A stretch of DNA of 64,000 bases from Rhizobium sp. NRK18 (GTDB taxonomy: Bacteria > Pseudomonadota > Alphaproteobacteria > Rhizobiales > Rhizobiaceae): assembly GCF_024385575.1 (NCBI RefSeq), contig NZ_JANFMV010000001.1, positions 3,439,681 through 3,503,680 on the forward strand, given 5' to 3'. Position 1 is the first letter of the stretch; each line of letters starts with the position of its first letter. A model generated the notes under the pieces. That model was given only the letters and a program-made list of their open reading frames with translations, ran no database searches and was not told the origin of the DNA. Positions 7,508-19,280 of the stretch are shown piece by piece. Made by a program: the position numbers and the translations under genes.

Positions 7508-9510
7508 TGCTAAATTCCTAACGGGGAAATTTTACGCTGGCACGAAAGCGGCTATATCACGGTGGTGGGGTTCGGGGAACATCCTGGGGATTTTTCCGGC
7601 AGTCCTGATGCGGAAAACATCGCTTTCCGCAGCCACGTCTCCGTTTCCGCTGCCGATCGAGCTGCGGCGACGTCCGCCAAACTCCGCTCTTATGCGGCAG
7701 GCCGGACCCTGCTGGCGCTTGGATTTTCCAAACCGATGGTCGCACGCTGCCTGCATCTTGCGGCCAGAAACGGCACAGGCGCCGACGACGAACTGATTGC
7801 CTCCGGCTTCGTGGAGGAGACATTCTATTTCGAGGCCATGTCCCGTCTGCTTGGCCTCCCCTTTGTCCAAAGCATCGACGCGAAACTCATCAGCGACAGC
7901 CCGCACCTGGATACCCAGCTCATCGAGCCATCCACGGTCCGGCTGGTATTGGCGGCATCCGAGCCGCTCACCATAATCGCACCGCGAGCCGATCAGTGCG
8001 AAAGGCTCCTGATGATGCTGGCGGAGCGCCCGCACATGCGTCCACGCTTTGCGATCGCCTCGCCCACCGCCATTCGAAAAGCCGTCTGGCAGGCGGGTGC
8101 CAAGCGCCGCACGGAAGAGGCCGTGAGGCTTCTTTTCGAAGGCAGAACCGATTATTCGGCAAGGTTCGTCCTCACCGGCGCTCAAGGGCTCCTCATCGGA
8201 GCCTTCGCGTCCGGACTGTTCAGTGCGCTTCTCATGGCCCCCGGACGCACCCTCCTTTGCCTGCACGCACTGGTGTCTTTTCTCTATTTCTTCTCTCTCG
8301 GCCTGCGCGGTCTCGCCGTTCTCTGGCGCGTCACCGCAAGGCGTCCAAAACCGCTCCCGGACGAAGACGGCCACCTGCCGGTCTATACCGTCATGGTCGC
8401 GCTTTACCGGGAAACCGGTGTCGCCGGTCAATTGATCGCCTCACTGAAGCGGCTGAACTGGCCGAAGTCGCGACTGGACGTGAAAATCGTCTGCGAGGAA
8501 GGCGATGACGAGACGATAGAGGCCATCCGCAATGCCGGGCCCGGGCCGGAGGTGGAAATCGTTGTCGTGCCGAAGGTCGGTCCGCAGACGAAGCCGAAGG
8601 CGCTCGACTATGCGCTTGCCGGGGCAAGAGGCACCTATACGGCGATCTTTGACGCCGAAGACCAGCCTCACCCCGATCAGTTGCGCGAAGCCTATTATCA
8701 TTTTCAATCGGCGAAGCCCGATGTCGCCTGCCTGCAGGCGCCGCTGATCATCACGAACGCAGACAGAGGATGGCTCCCTTCACTTTTCGCGATGGAATAC
8801 GGCGCATTCTTCCGGGCAATCCTGCCGCTTCTCTCGATGATGCGCATGCCGATGCCGCTCGGCGGGACATCGAACCATTTCAAGACCGACATCCTGAAGC
8901 GGTGCGGCGCGTGGGATCCCTACAATGTGACGGAGGATGCGGATCTCGGCATGCGGCTCTATAGGCTCGGCTACCGCGCCGAGGTCATCAAGCGCCATAC
9001 GCTGGAAGACGCGCCGACGCGCATAGGCGTGTGGCGAAAACAGCGGACGCGCTGGTTCAAGGGCTGGATGCAGACATGGCTGGTCCTGATGCGCAAGCCG
9101 ATGACGCTGCTTGGAGATTTCGGCCCGAAAGCTTTCGTCGTCTTTCACCTGATGATCGGCGGCATGCTAATTTCGGCGCTCGCCCATCCATTGATCTTCG
9201 TCTTTTTCCTGACGCCGCTCCTGCCCTATATCGGCGTGCCGCCACCGGAAAGCCCGATCATCCACAACGCGCTTCTCGCGCTGGATTCCATCAGCATCGT
9301 CGGCAATTACGGGCTGTTCCTCGCCCTTGGCTCGTTATCGCTGATAAAGCACGAGAAGCGTCTGGTCGGCCGGCGATGGATGGCCTTTCCGCTCTACTGG
9401 ATGCTGATTTCCTATGCGGCATGGCGCGCCGTCATCGAACTCTGGCTGAAACCGCATTTCTGGAACAAGACCCCGCATGAAGCGACGCGCGTGATGCGCA
9501 GCGCGGTCAA

Positions 9511-10476
<966 letters not shown>

Positions 10477-10603
10477 GTGCCGCCCCTTCTCGCCTGCTGA
10501 TACCGGTCTAGGGGAGTCCCGGTGGACTGTCAAAGCGGGACGTGCTTTCCCAACAGGAGAGAAGCGCGAGACACAATTTTACAAGGCGATGAGACCGGAA
10601 AAG

Positions 10604-10677
10604 TGGAGCGGGTGAAGGGAATCGAACCCTCGTATTCAGCTTGGGAAGCTGCTGCTCTACCATTGAGCTACACCCGC
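10604..10677 (-). tRNA. tRNA-Gly (anticodon CCC)
   Basis: The minus strand folds into a 74-nt cloverleaf including an encoded CCA. The acceptor stem is GCGGGTG with CACCCGC, the D arm reads GCTC-AATGGTA-GAGC, the anticodon loop is TTCCCAA giving anticodon CCC, and the T arm is GAGGG-TTCGATT-CCCTT. The anticodon stem has one mismatch at its outer pair, usual for this isoacceptor. Confidence 0.97.
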
Positions 10678-10763
10678 AATCGACGTGACACATTCATGAG
10701 GTTGCGCCGGAAGTCAAGACCATCCTTCAAAGCCGTGGGCAGGGTTGCCCAAGGCGATTGACG

Positions 10764-11858
10764 TCAGGTGCGGAAATGCTTCGACAGCTTCAGCCCCTGC
10801 GCCTGGTAGTTGGAGCCGAGGCCGGAGCCGTAGAGCGAATGCGGCTTTTCCAGCATGTGCTCGTAGACAAGACGCCCGACAATCTGGCCGTGCTCGAGGA
10901 TGAACGGCACCTCATGGCTGCGCACCTCGAGGACGGCGCGCGACCCGGTGCCGCCGGCGCCGGCATGGCCGAAGCCGGGATCGAAGAAGCCGGCATAGTG
11001 AACGCGGAACTCGCCGACCAGCGGATCGTAGGGCGTCATCTCGGCGGCATAGAGCGGGGGCACATGCACGGCTTCCCGCGAGACCAGGATATAGAACTCG
11101 TCCGGATCGAGGATTAGTTCCTCGCGGCCGCGGCTGTAGAGCGGCTCCCAGAAGTCGAACACCTCATTGGCCGCCTTCTCGTCGACATCGACGACAGCTG
11201 TGTGGTGCTTGCCGCGATAGCCGATCAGGCCGTCTTCGCCGCCGCCCTTGAGATCGATGGAGAGCGCGATCCCGCCACCGGAGACATTCGGCGTGTCGCT
11301 GGCGACCAGCGTCTCGCTCCTGTGGAGCGCCAGCAATTCGGCCTCGCTCAACAGCGGCTGGCCGATGCGGAAGCGGATCTGCGACAGCCGCGAGCCCTTG
11401 CGCACAACGATCGGAAAGGTGCGCGGCGAAATTTCCAGGTACAGCGGACCGGAATAGCCGGCCGGTATCTTGTCGAATTCCTGCGCATAGTCGGTGATGA
11501 CACGGGTGAATATATCGAGCCGGCCGGTTGAGCTCTTCGGATTGGCGGAAGCCGACATGCCGGAGGGGAGATCGAGGCTTTCCATCAGCGGCACGATGTA
11601 GACGCAGCCCGTTTCCAGCACCGCACCTTCGGACAGGTCGATGACATGCAGTTTCAGCCGGTCGAGCTTGTCGGAAACCAGGTGGTTGGGTCCCGGCAGG
11701 AAGCTAGCCCGGACGCGAAACGCCTTGGCGCCGAGACGCAGGTCGAGGCTTGCCGGCTGCACCTGGTCGATGTCGAGTTCCGCCTGGCTCGTCAGCCTGC
11801 CAGCCTCGAAAAGTTCGCGAATGGCGCCATCCGCCAGAATGCCCGTCTGTCTTGCCAT
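10764..11858 (-). CDS. dcd: 2'-deoxycytidine 5'-triphosphate deaminase, two-domain form
   Basis: The product deaminates dCTP to dUTP for dTTP synthesis. The 364-residue length is about twice that of E. coli Dcd (193) and the sequence looks like a tandem duplication. The first half has QPASLDLRLG, NPKSSTGRLDIF and the catalytic-glutamate strand YLEISPRTFPI. The second half has LDPDEFYILVSREAVHVPP and VLEVRSHEVPF but lacks the SSxxR loop. I therefore expect one active and one structural half per chain. The long form is usual in rhizobia. It starts at the ATG at 11856-11858, divergent from metZ. Confidence 0.92.
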   Translation of the reverse strand: MARQTGILADGAIRELFEAGRLTSQAELDIDQVQPASLDLRLGAKAFRVRASFLPGPNHLVSDKLDRLKLHVIDLSEGAVLETGCVYIVPLMESLDLPSGMSASANPKSSTGRLDIFTRVITDYAQEFDKIPAGYSGPLYLEISPRTFPIVVRKGSRLSQIRFRIGQPLLSEAELLALHRSETLVASDTPNVSGGGIALSIDLKGGGEDGLIGYRGKHHTAVVDVDEKAANEVFDFWEPLYSRGREELILDPDEFYILVSREAVHVPPLYAAEMTPYDPLVGEFRVHYAGFFDPGFGHAGAGGTGSRAVLEVRSHEVPFILEHGQIVGRLVYEHMLEKPHSLYGSGLGSNYQAQGLKLSKHFRT

Positions 11859-11903
11859 ATGTTCCGTCCTTGAAGTGTGAGGCACAAAACCAAACTCGAG
11901 GAA

Positions 11904-11932
11904 TTGACGCAAGCGGTGATGGGGAGTATTTG
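11904..11932 (+). promoter_or_regulatory. Putative sigma-70 promoter of metZ
   Basis: TTGACG at 11904-11909 and TATTTG at 11927-11932 are separated by 17 bp. Transcription would start near 11939, just before the first stem of the SAM-II riboswitch at 11944, which supports the assignment. Confidence 0.6.
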
Positions 11933-11940
11933 GCTCCTTA

Positions 11941-11995
11941 TCCCGTGGTGATTTGGCCGGTCGGCTTGCAGCCACGTTAAACAAGTGGCTAAAAA
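11941..11995 (+). ncRNA. SAM-II riboswitch (metA motif)
   Basis: The RNA matches the alphaproteobacterial SAM-II consensus. The stem CGTGG (11944-11948) pairs with CCACG (11972-11976). The conserved loop TGATTTG and the CGGCTTGC segment follow, then GTTAAACAAG and GCTAAAA, which form the pseudoknot strand. SAM-II RNAs bind S-adenosylmethionine and turn off methionine biosynthesis genes. The gene that follows is metZ, a known target. Confidence 0.95.
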
Positions 11996-12036
11996 GACCG
12001 GGTTGAAACCGGTCTGCATTTGCGGCCGGTTTTTTT
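11995..12036 (+). terminator. Mutually exclusive hairpins after SAM-II (candidate attenuator)
   Basis: Two stems share the same bases. Hairpin A pairs AGACCGG (11995-12001) with CCGGTCT (12009-12015). Hairpin B pairs AAACCGG (12006-12012) with CCGGTTT (12026-12032) and runs into seven Ts (12030-12036), the form of an intrinsic terminator. Only one can form at a time. The terminator lies between the riboswitch and the metZ ribosome site (GGAAAG, 12042-12047), which suggests transcriptional control. Confidence 0.7.
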
Positions 12037-12057
12037 GTTTTGGAAAGTGATCATGGC

Positions 12058-13242
12058 ATGAGCAAGAATTGGCAACCGGCAACCCAACTCGTACACGGCG
12101 GCTCCATCCGGTCGCAGTTCGGCGAGATGTCGGAATCGATCTTCCTGACGCAGGGCTTCCTTTATGAAAACTCGGCATCGGCCGAAGCCCGTTTCAAGGG
12201 CGAGACCGATGGCTACATCTATGCCCGCTACGGCAGCCCGACCAATGACATGTTCGAAAAGCGCATGTGCATGATGGAAGGTGCGGAAGACGCGCGTGCC
12301 ACCGCCTCGGGGATGGCCGCCATTTCGTCCTCCATCCTCTGCCAGGTCAAGGCCGGCGACCACATCGTCGCGGCCCGCGCTCTGTTCGGCTCCAACCGCT
12401 GGATCATAGAGACACTCGCACCGAAATACGGCGTCACTTGTACGCTGGTCGACGGTCGTGACCTCGCCAATTGGGAAGCCGCCGTTCGGCCGAATACCAA
12501 GGTCTTCTTCCTCGAAAGCCCGACGAACCCGACGCTGGAAGTCGTCGACATTGCCGGCGTCTCCAAACTCGCCAAGCAGGTCGGCGCTACCCTGATCGTC
12601 GACAACGTGTTCGCCACACCGCTCTTCCAGAAGCCGTTCGAACTCGGCGCCGATGTCGTCGTCTATTCGGCCACCAAGCATATCGACGGCCAGGGCCGCT
12701 GCCTCGGCGGCATCGTGCTGTCGTCCAAGAAGTGGATCGACGAGAACCTGCACGACTACTTCCGTCACACGGGACCGGCCATGTCGCCGTTCAATGCCTG
12801 GGTGCTGCTGAAGGGCCTCGAGACCCTGCCGCTGCGCGTCAAGCAGCAGACCGAGAATGCCGCGAAGGCCGCCGACTTCCTCGCCGAGCACAAGGCCGTC
12901 GCCAAGGTCATCTATCCCGGCCGCAAGGACCATCCGCAGGCCGATATCATCGCCAAGCAGATGAAGGCCGGCTCTACGCTGGTCTGCCTGGAACTGAAGG
13001 GCGGCAAGGAAGCGGCGTTCGCGATGCAGGACGCCCTGCAGGTCATCAAGATCTCCAACAATCTCGGCGACACCAGAAGCCTGATCACTCATCCGGCAAC
13101 GACGACGCACAAGAACCTCACCGACGAAGCGCGGGCCGAACTCGGCATTTTGCCCGGCACCGTGCGCCTGTCGCTCGGCATCGAGGACGGCGGCGATCTG
13201 GTCGCCGATCTCGAACAGGCGCTCGACAAGGTCAAGTTCTGA
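12058..13242 (+). CDS. metZ: O-succinylhomoserine sulfhydrylase
   Basis: MetZ makes homocysteine directly from O-succinylhomoserine and sulfide with pyridoxal phosphate. The 394-residue protein has the Cys/Met-metabolism PLP signature: the PLP lysine is in YSATKHIDGQGR, with GGIVLSS after it, and the substrate-binding stretches YARYGSPTNDMFEKRM and ESPTNPTLEVVDI are intact. I use the ATG at 12058 (MSKNWQPATQLVHGG), which follows GGAAAG at 12042-12047. The upstream TTG at 12040 overlaps the terminator region. A two-codon ATG GCA TGA at 12053-12061 overlaps the start. Expression is controlled by the SAM-II leader. Confidence 0.95.
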   Translation: MSKNWQPATQLVHGGSIRSQFGEMSESIFLTQGFLYENSASAEARFKGETDGYIYARYGSPTNDMFEKRMCMMEGAEDARATASGMAAISSSILCQVKAGDHIVAARALFGSNRWIIETLAPKYGVTCTLVDGRDLANWEAAVRPNTKVFFLESPTNPTLEVVDIAGVSKLAKQVGATLIVDNVFATPLFQKPFELGADVVVYSATKHIDGQGRCLGGIVLSSKKWIDENLHDYFRHTGPAMSPFNAWVLLKGLETLPLRVKQQTENAAKAADFLAEHKAVAKVIYPGRKDHPQADIIAKQMKAGSTLVCLELKGGKEAAFAMQDALQVIKISNNLGDTRSLITHPATTTHKNLTDEARAELGILPGTVRLSLGIEDGGDLVADLEQALDKVKF

Positions 13243-13257
13243 TCAACACAGCGGACG

Positions 13258-13282
13258 GCCGGGGCGTCAGTCACGCCCCGGC
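13258..13282. terminator. Hairpin between convergent metZ and CDP-alcohol gene
   Basis: A perfect 10-bp inverted repeat (GCCGGGGCGT, 13258-13267, and ACGCCCCGGC, 13273-13282) with a 5-nt loop lies at the junction of two convergent genes. It has no T-run on either side, so it could be a weak bidirectional terminator or an mRNA 3' stabiliser. It overlaps the last codons of the minus-strand gene. Confidence 0.45.
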
Positions 13283-13893
13283 GGTTCCTCGCGCATCATG
13301 CGTCTGGCGAACAGGATGCGGGCGGCAGCGGTGTAGAGCGTGAGCGCCGCGAAGAGATAGGCCAGCCACCAGAACCAAGCGGCAAAGACACAGGCGACCG
13401 CGAAGACGGCGATCGTCTCCGTCGCTTCGGCGAGCCCGGTCGTGAAGTAGAACGACTTTTCACCGCGCGCATCCGTCGTCAGCCGGCGCTTTTCCGCCAT
13501 CACCGCGAAGGCGAGGAAGCTCGATCCGTTGACGTAGAAGGCAAACAGCAGCACCGCTCCAGCTATGCCGTTGCGCCCCGGATCGGCGATGACGAAGGCG
13601 AGCGGGACCGCACCGTAGAAGACAAAGTCGAGGACGATGTCGAGGAAGCCGCCGAAATCGGTCTTCCGGGTGGCTCGGGCGATGGCACCGTCAAGGCCGT
13701 CGCCAAGCCGGCTGGAGAGGAGAAGGGGCAGCGCCAGCCAGCCGTGGCCGAGGGCGATGAATGCGGCGGAGAGAAGGCCCAGCCCGCAGGCGATCAGCGT
13801 CATCTGGTCGGCACCGACGCCCCGGATCGCCAGCCAGTCGCCGGCCTGCTGCAGATGTGGGTCAATTCTCTTCCTGATTGTGCCGTCAAGCAT
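13267..13893 (-). CDS. CDP-alcohol phosphatidyltransferase family protein
   Basis: The 208-residue integral membrane protein carries the CDP-alcohol phosphotransferase signature: GDGLDGAIARATRKTDFGG followed by FLDIVLDF, close to the family pattern DGxxARx(7-8)GxxxDxxxD. The aspartates bind the metal and CDP moiety. About five membrane helices follow. Members make phospholipids such as PGP or PS, or inositol-type lipids. The length and lack of further motifs do not fix the substrate. It is convergent with metZ and divergent from apaG. Confidence 0.85.
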   Translation of the reverse strand: MLDGTIRKRIDPHLQQAGDWLAIRGVGADQMTLIACGLGLLSAAFIALGHGWLALPLLLSSRLGDGLDGAIARATRKTDFGGFLDIVLDFVFYGAVPLAFVIADPGRNGIAGAVLLFAFYVNGSSFLAFAVMAEKRRLTTDARGEKSFYFTTGLAEATETIAVFAVACVFAAWFWWLAYLFAALTLYTAAARILFARRMMREEPPGRD

Positions 13894-14082
13894 CCTTACC
13901 GCCCCTTTCCGGTCAGAGAACCGGCGCCTCGCCGAGCCCCCAAGCGTTAACCTAACCTATTATGATTAACGGCAAAAACCGCGTTCATTTCTGGTTTTTA
14001 ATGTTTCGCAAGGGCCATCGCGCTTGACGCAACCGGCAGGCTATACGATATCGTTTATGAAATCTTAAGGAAGGTGTCCGGT

Positions 14083-14475
14083 ATGTATCGCGCGCTGACA
14101 CGGGACATAGAAGTTGTGGTGGAGCCCTACTATCTGGAGGAGCAGTCCGATCCGGAAGACAGCCGCTATGTCTGGGGTTACCGCATCGTCATTTCCAACA
14201 ATTCCGACATATCCGTCCGCCTGATCAATCGCTACTGGCACATCACGGATCAGAACGGCCAGGTCGACGAAGTGCGTGGTCCGGGCGTCGTCGGCGAACA
14301 GCCGCGTCTGACGCCGGGCGATTCCTATGAATACTCGTCAGGCTGCCCGCTCGATACACCATCCGGCGTCATGTTCGGCCACTACCAGATGGCGACCGAC
14401 GAGGGCGAACTGTTCGATGTCGATATTCCGGCCTTTTCGCTCGACACGCCGGACATGACCCGCACCCTCAACTGA
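14083..14475 (+). CDS. apaG: ApaG protein (DUF525)
   Basis: The 130-residue protein has an immunoglobulin-like beta fold with the ApaG hallmarks: [39 protein letters not shown] and the glycine-rich [14 protein letters not shown] loop. ApaG has been linked to Co2+ and Mg2+ resistance and to diadenosine polyphosphate breakdown, but its biochemical role is unsettled. The start at ATG 14083 is preceded by AAGGAAGG at 14067-14073; a GTG nine bases upstream lies too close to that site. Confidence 0.95.
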   Translation: MYRALTRDIEVVVEPYYLEEQSDPEDSRYVWGYRIVISNNSDISVRLINRYWHITDQNGQVDEVRGPGVVGEQPRLTPGDSYEYSSGCPLDTPSGVMFGHYQMATDEGELFDVDIPAFSLDTPDMTRTLN

Positions 14476-14508
14476 AGCGACGGTTCACCAGGCCCTCGCG
14501 ACCTGCTG

Positions 14509-15345
14509 CTAGCCGGCGCTTGCGTGGCGGGCCGCATGGTGGCCACGGGCCGATAGCGTGCGGGTCGCGACAACGACGGCGATCAGGGTGACCACGTAGA
14601 CCAGCACCTGGAATTCGCTGGGCTGCTGGGAATAGCCGAACATGGTGTGCATCAGGCGGCCGGGAATGCTGCCTTCCTGCAGAAGCCAGGATGTGTCCCA
14701 GGCAGTCGCCGAAAGCCAGTCGATCTTGCCGGCACGTTCCAGGTAAGCAGCCGACTGAGATGCCATGCTGGCGGCAAGGAAGGTGATGAGGACGCTCGTG
14801 ACCGAGAACAGATGGCGCATCGGAATTTTCACAAGGCCGAAATAGGTCAGCGCCGAAACGCCGCCGCCAAGCAGCAGACCGAGGGCCGATCCGAGCGCCA
14901 GCGACGACCAGCTGTCGCCTCCGGCGAGAATGATGCCGTACATGAAGAGCGCTATTTCGGCGCCCTCGCGCAGGACGGCAATGCCGACGACAAGCGCAAG
15001 CGCTGCCAGAGACCGCTGACCGTCACTCACCGCCTTGCCGGTGGCAGCGAGATCGGCGGCGAGTTCGCGGCCGTGATGCGCCATCCAGAGATTGTGCCAG
15101 ATCAGCATGACGGCAGCGATCGCCAGGATGCCGGCATTGAAGAGTTCCTGACCGAAGCCGTCCGCCCATTCCGAGACAACGCCGGCAAAGGCTGCCAGCA
15201 CCAGGCTTCCGGCAATGCCACCGGCGACACCTGCGGCGATCCACCAGCGGCTGCCGGCGACCAGCCGCGTTGCGGCCAGCACGATGCCAACGATCAGGCC
15301 GGCTTCGAATATCTCGCGGAAAACGATGACCAGTGCGCCCAGCAT
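14509..15345 (-). CDS. FTR1 family high-affinity iron permease
   Basis: The 278-residue polytopic inner-membrane protein has the two REXXE motifs that bind iron: REIFEAG near the N-terminus (residues ~9-15) and REGAEIALF in the middle (~124). Seven or so hydrophobic helices are visible. FTR1/EfeU/FtrC permeases import ferric iron produced by a coupled oxidase. It lies just downstream of a cupredoxin gene on the same strand (18-bp gap), matching the FtrB-FtrC arrangement known from Brucella and Bordetella; FtrA and FtrD genes are not adjacent. Confidence 0.93.
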   Translation of the reverse strand: MLGALVIVFREIFEAGLIVGIVLAATRLVAGSRWWIAAGVAGGIAGSLVLAAFAGVVSEWADGFGQELFNAGILAIAAVMLIWHNLWMAHHGRELAADLAATGKAVSDGQRSLAALALVVGIAVLREGAEIALFMYGIILAGGDSWSSLALGSALGLLLGGGVSALTYFGLVKIPMRHLFSVTSVLITFLAASMASQSAAYLERAGKIDWLSATAWDTSWLLQEGSIPGRLMHTMFGYSQQPSEFQVLVYVVTLIAVVVATRTLSARGHHAARHASAG

Positions 15346-15363
15346 GCCTCTTCTCCCGTCACA

Positions 15364-15708
15364 TCACTCGACGACGACGTGGCCGACATACTGCTTGGGA
15401 TGGAAGTCGTCGAAGAAGTCATAAGTCCCCGGCTCCTTCGCACGCACGTTCACGACGATGTCGTGGCCGCTTTCGACGATCTTCTCGAAACCGAGAGCGG
15501 CGGACTCCAGCTCGACCGGCAATTCCGTCTTGTTATGAAGTTTGATGCGGAAGGGCTCGCCGGCCTTGGCCTTGATCTGCTGCGGGCTGAAGGTGTCGGC
15601 ATTCAAGGTGATCTCGTAAGTCTTCACGTCCGCTGCCGTCGCGGCGGTAAAGGCGGCGCCCACCATCATGGCAATGGCGGCCGTGACAATGATCTTGTGT
15701 CCGTTCAT
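15364..15708 (-). CDS. Periplasmic cupredoxin (FtrB-like)
   Basis: The 114-residue protein has a signal peptide (IIVTAAIAMMVGAAFTAATA, cleavage before AADVKTYE) and a small Greek-key cupredoxin domain: FSPQQIKAKAGEPFRIKLHNKTELPVELE and PGTYDFFDDFHPKQYVGHVVVE. Classical blue-copper residues are reduced: there is a single conserved His near the end and no Cys, which fits the EfeO/FtrB cupredoxins thought to oxidise Fe2+ or hold copper/iron for the FTR1 permease. The two genes form an operon, and a candidate RirA operator sits upstream. Confidence 0.87.
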   Translation of the reverse strand: MNGHKIIVTAAIAMMVGAAFTAATAADVKTYEITLNADTFSPQQIKAKAGEPFRIKLHNKTELPVELESAALGFEKIVESGHDIVVNVRAKEPGTYDFFDDFHPKQYVGHVVVE

Positions 15709-15778
15709 CGGGTCTACTCCGGATAGTGGCCACGGCCAGGACGCGCCCGGCCAACAGTTTTCTGCAGCCTTAATATCA

Positions 15779-15793
15779 TGAGATCATTTATCA
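15779..15793 (-). promoter_or_regulatory. Candidate iron-responsive operator (TGA-N9-TCA)
   Basis: TGA (15779-15781) and TCA (15791-15793) are separated by nine bases, matching the TGA-N9-TCA core of RirA iron-responsive operators in rhizobia. It lies about 70 bp upstream of the cupredoxin start, where an iron-uptake operon would need one. The motif is short and can occur by chance. Confidence 0.4.
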
Positions 15794-15811
15794 AGAAATA
15801 TTATGTCGCAG

Positions 15812-15840
15812 GTGACGCATCGTTTTTATCGATGCGTCAC
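15812..15840. repeat. Perfect 11-bp inverted repeat between cupredoxin and hslO genes
   Basis: GTGACGCATCG (15812-15822) and CGATGCGTCAC (15830-15840) flank a 7-nt loop. It lies about 40 bp downstream of hslO and 100 bp upstream of the cupredoxin gene. There is no T-run after it in the minus direction, so it could be a terminator lacking a U-tract, or an operator. Confidence 0.5.
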
Positions 15841-15882
15841 GCATTTCCGCCCGATCTGGCCATCAGCGGCAACAGTCCGAGC

Positions 15883-16869
15883 TTATTCGATCACCTCATT
15901 GGCGTCGAAGACATAGGTCGTCGAGCAGAATTCGCAGGTAACGGCGATCTTGCCGTCCTCTTCGCTCGCCATGATTTCCTCTGCCGAAAAGCCCTTGAGA
16001 ACGCCGCCGATCTTCTCGCGCGAACAGGAGCAACGGTCGTAGACCGGCTGCGGATCGAACACACGCACACCGCGCTCGTGGAAGAGCCGGAACAGGAGGC
16101 GTTCCGCGCCGACCTGCGGATCGGTCAATTCGTCGGCATCGATCGTCTCGGCGAGCGTGCGTGCCTCCATCCAGGCATCGTCCTCGAACATCGGCAGGGC
16201 GTTGTCGTCGCCGTCGCCGCCCGGCAGATCCGGCTGGCGCATGCGCTCCGGCGCTTCCGGGAGAAACTGGACGATCACGCCACCCGCGCGCCACGTGTGG
16301 CGGGCCTTGCCGTCCTCGTCGCGGTCGTAGAGTTCGGCCGCGGCCAGCCGCATATGCGTCGGGATCTGTTCCGACTGGCGAAAGTAGGTGCCGGCAATCT
16401 CTTCGAGCGACGCGCCGTCGAGAGCGACGATGCCCTGATAGGGCTGGCTGAAGCGGCCCTGGTCGATGGTGAAGGCGAGAACGCCCGTTCCCAGCAACTG
16501 CTCGGGTTCGGCCATGCCTTCACTGATCGCCAGTTCGAGGGCCTCCTCGTCGAAACGGGCATAGGCGCGCATGCTGTCGGGCGTCGAGAAATCGGCGACG
16601 AGCAGGTCGACCGGTCCGTCGCTCTTCGTCTGGACTGTGAACTTGCCTTCAAATTTCAGCGACGTGCCGATGAGCACGGTCAGCGTGATGACTTCCGCCA
16701 GAAGGCGGGCGACCGGCACGGGATAATCGTGACGCCCCAGTATGGCGTCGAGCATCGGGCCGAGCTGAACCGCGCGGCCGCGCACATCCAGCCCCTCCAC
16801 CTGGAAAGGCACGACCTTATCATCTCCGGCGAAACCGAATTCGCCGAGTTTGGTGGTTTCTTCCGCCAT
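15883..16869 (-). CDS. hslO: Hsp33 family redox-regulated chaperone
   Basis: Hsp33 is a cytosolic holdase switched on by oxidative unfolding of a zinc-bound cysteine domain. The 328-residue protein has the N-terminal core (PFQVEGLDVRGRAVQLGP and the Gly-rich sheet) and all four redox cysteines: CSC in YDRCSCSREKI and CEFC in TCEFCSTTYVF near the C-terminus. It sits upstream of no obvious partner; argF ends 48 bp before its start on the same strand, so argD-argF-hslO may be cotranscribed. Confidence 0.96.
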   Translation of the reverse strand: MAEETTKLGEFGFAGDDKVVPFQVEGLDVRGRAVQLGPMLDAILGRHDYPVPVARLLAEVITLTVLIGTSLKFEGKFTVQTKSDGPVDLLVADFSTPDSMRAYARFDEEALELAISEGMAEPEQLLGTGVLAFTIDQGRFSQPYQGIVALDGASLEEIAGTYFRQSEQIPTHMRLAAAELYDRDEDGKARHTWRAGGVIVQFLPEAPERMRQPDLPGGDGDDNALPMFEDDAWMEARTLAETIDADELTDPQVGAERLLFRLFHERGVRVFDPQPVYDRCSCSREKIGGVLKGFSAEEIMASEEDGKIAVTCEFCSTTYVFDANEVIE

Positions 16870-16916
16870 GGCGGATACTCCTTAAGTTTCGGCGCGCGAA
16901 ACGGGGCGGCGCCGTA

Positions 16917-17834
<918 letters not shown>

Positions 17835-17865
17835 GATAACCTGTCAGAATTTCGCTTTGGCCGCC

Positions 17866-19065
<1,200 letters not shown>

Positions 19066-19104
19066 GGCGCTGACCTTTCCTGGGCTATGTTGGCTGGGCA
19101 CAAA

Positions 19105-19164
19105 TAAAAAAGACCGCCTTTTGGGCGGTTGCCGCACTATCATCATATAGGGTGCCGATGTCAA
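19105..19164 (-). promoter_or_regulatory. argD promoter with a terminator-like hairpin at the transcript 5' end
   Basis: On the minus strand TTGACA (19164-19159) and GATAGT (19141-19136) are exactly 17 bp apart. The predicted start near 19130 falls at the first base of a hairpin in which ACCGCC pairs with GGCGGT across a CAAAA loop, followed by TTTTTT (about 19129-19105). The mRNA would therefore begin with a terminator-shaped stem-loop about 50 bp before the argD ATG. Confidence 0.55.
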
Positions 19165-19280
19165 CAAATCACCCGCAAAATCAGGCCATCGCAGGGCTTC
19201 GTGAAAAAGCGGGAACGACCTCGCAACAGACCGGCGGCCGAAAAAATTTCAAACAGCAAGTTGGGGAAAACCGAGAAATC

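Noticed and set aside
12053-12061. Two-codon ATG-GCA-TGA overlapping the metZ start as a regulatory upstream ORF
   Set aside because: Too short to judge; kept only as a side note because such triplets occur by chance.
13945-13970. CtrA box near the CDP-alcohol gene (two TTAA motifs)
   Set aside because: The spacing between TTAA motifs is 15 bases, not the required 7.
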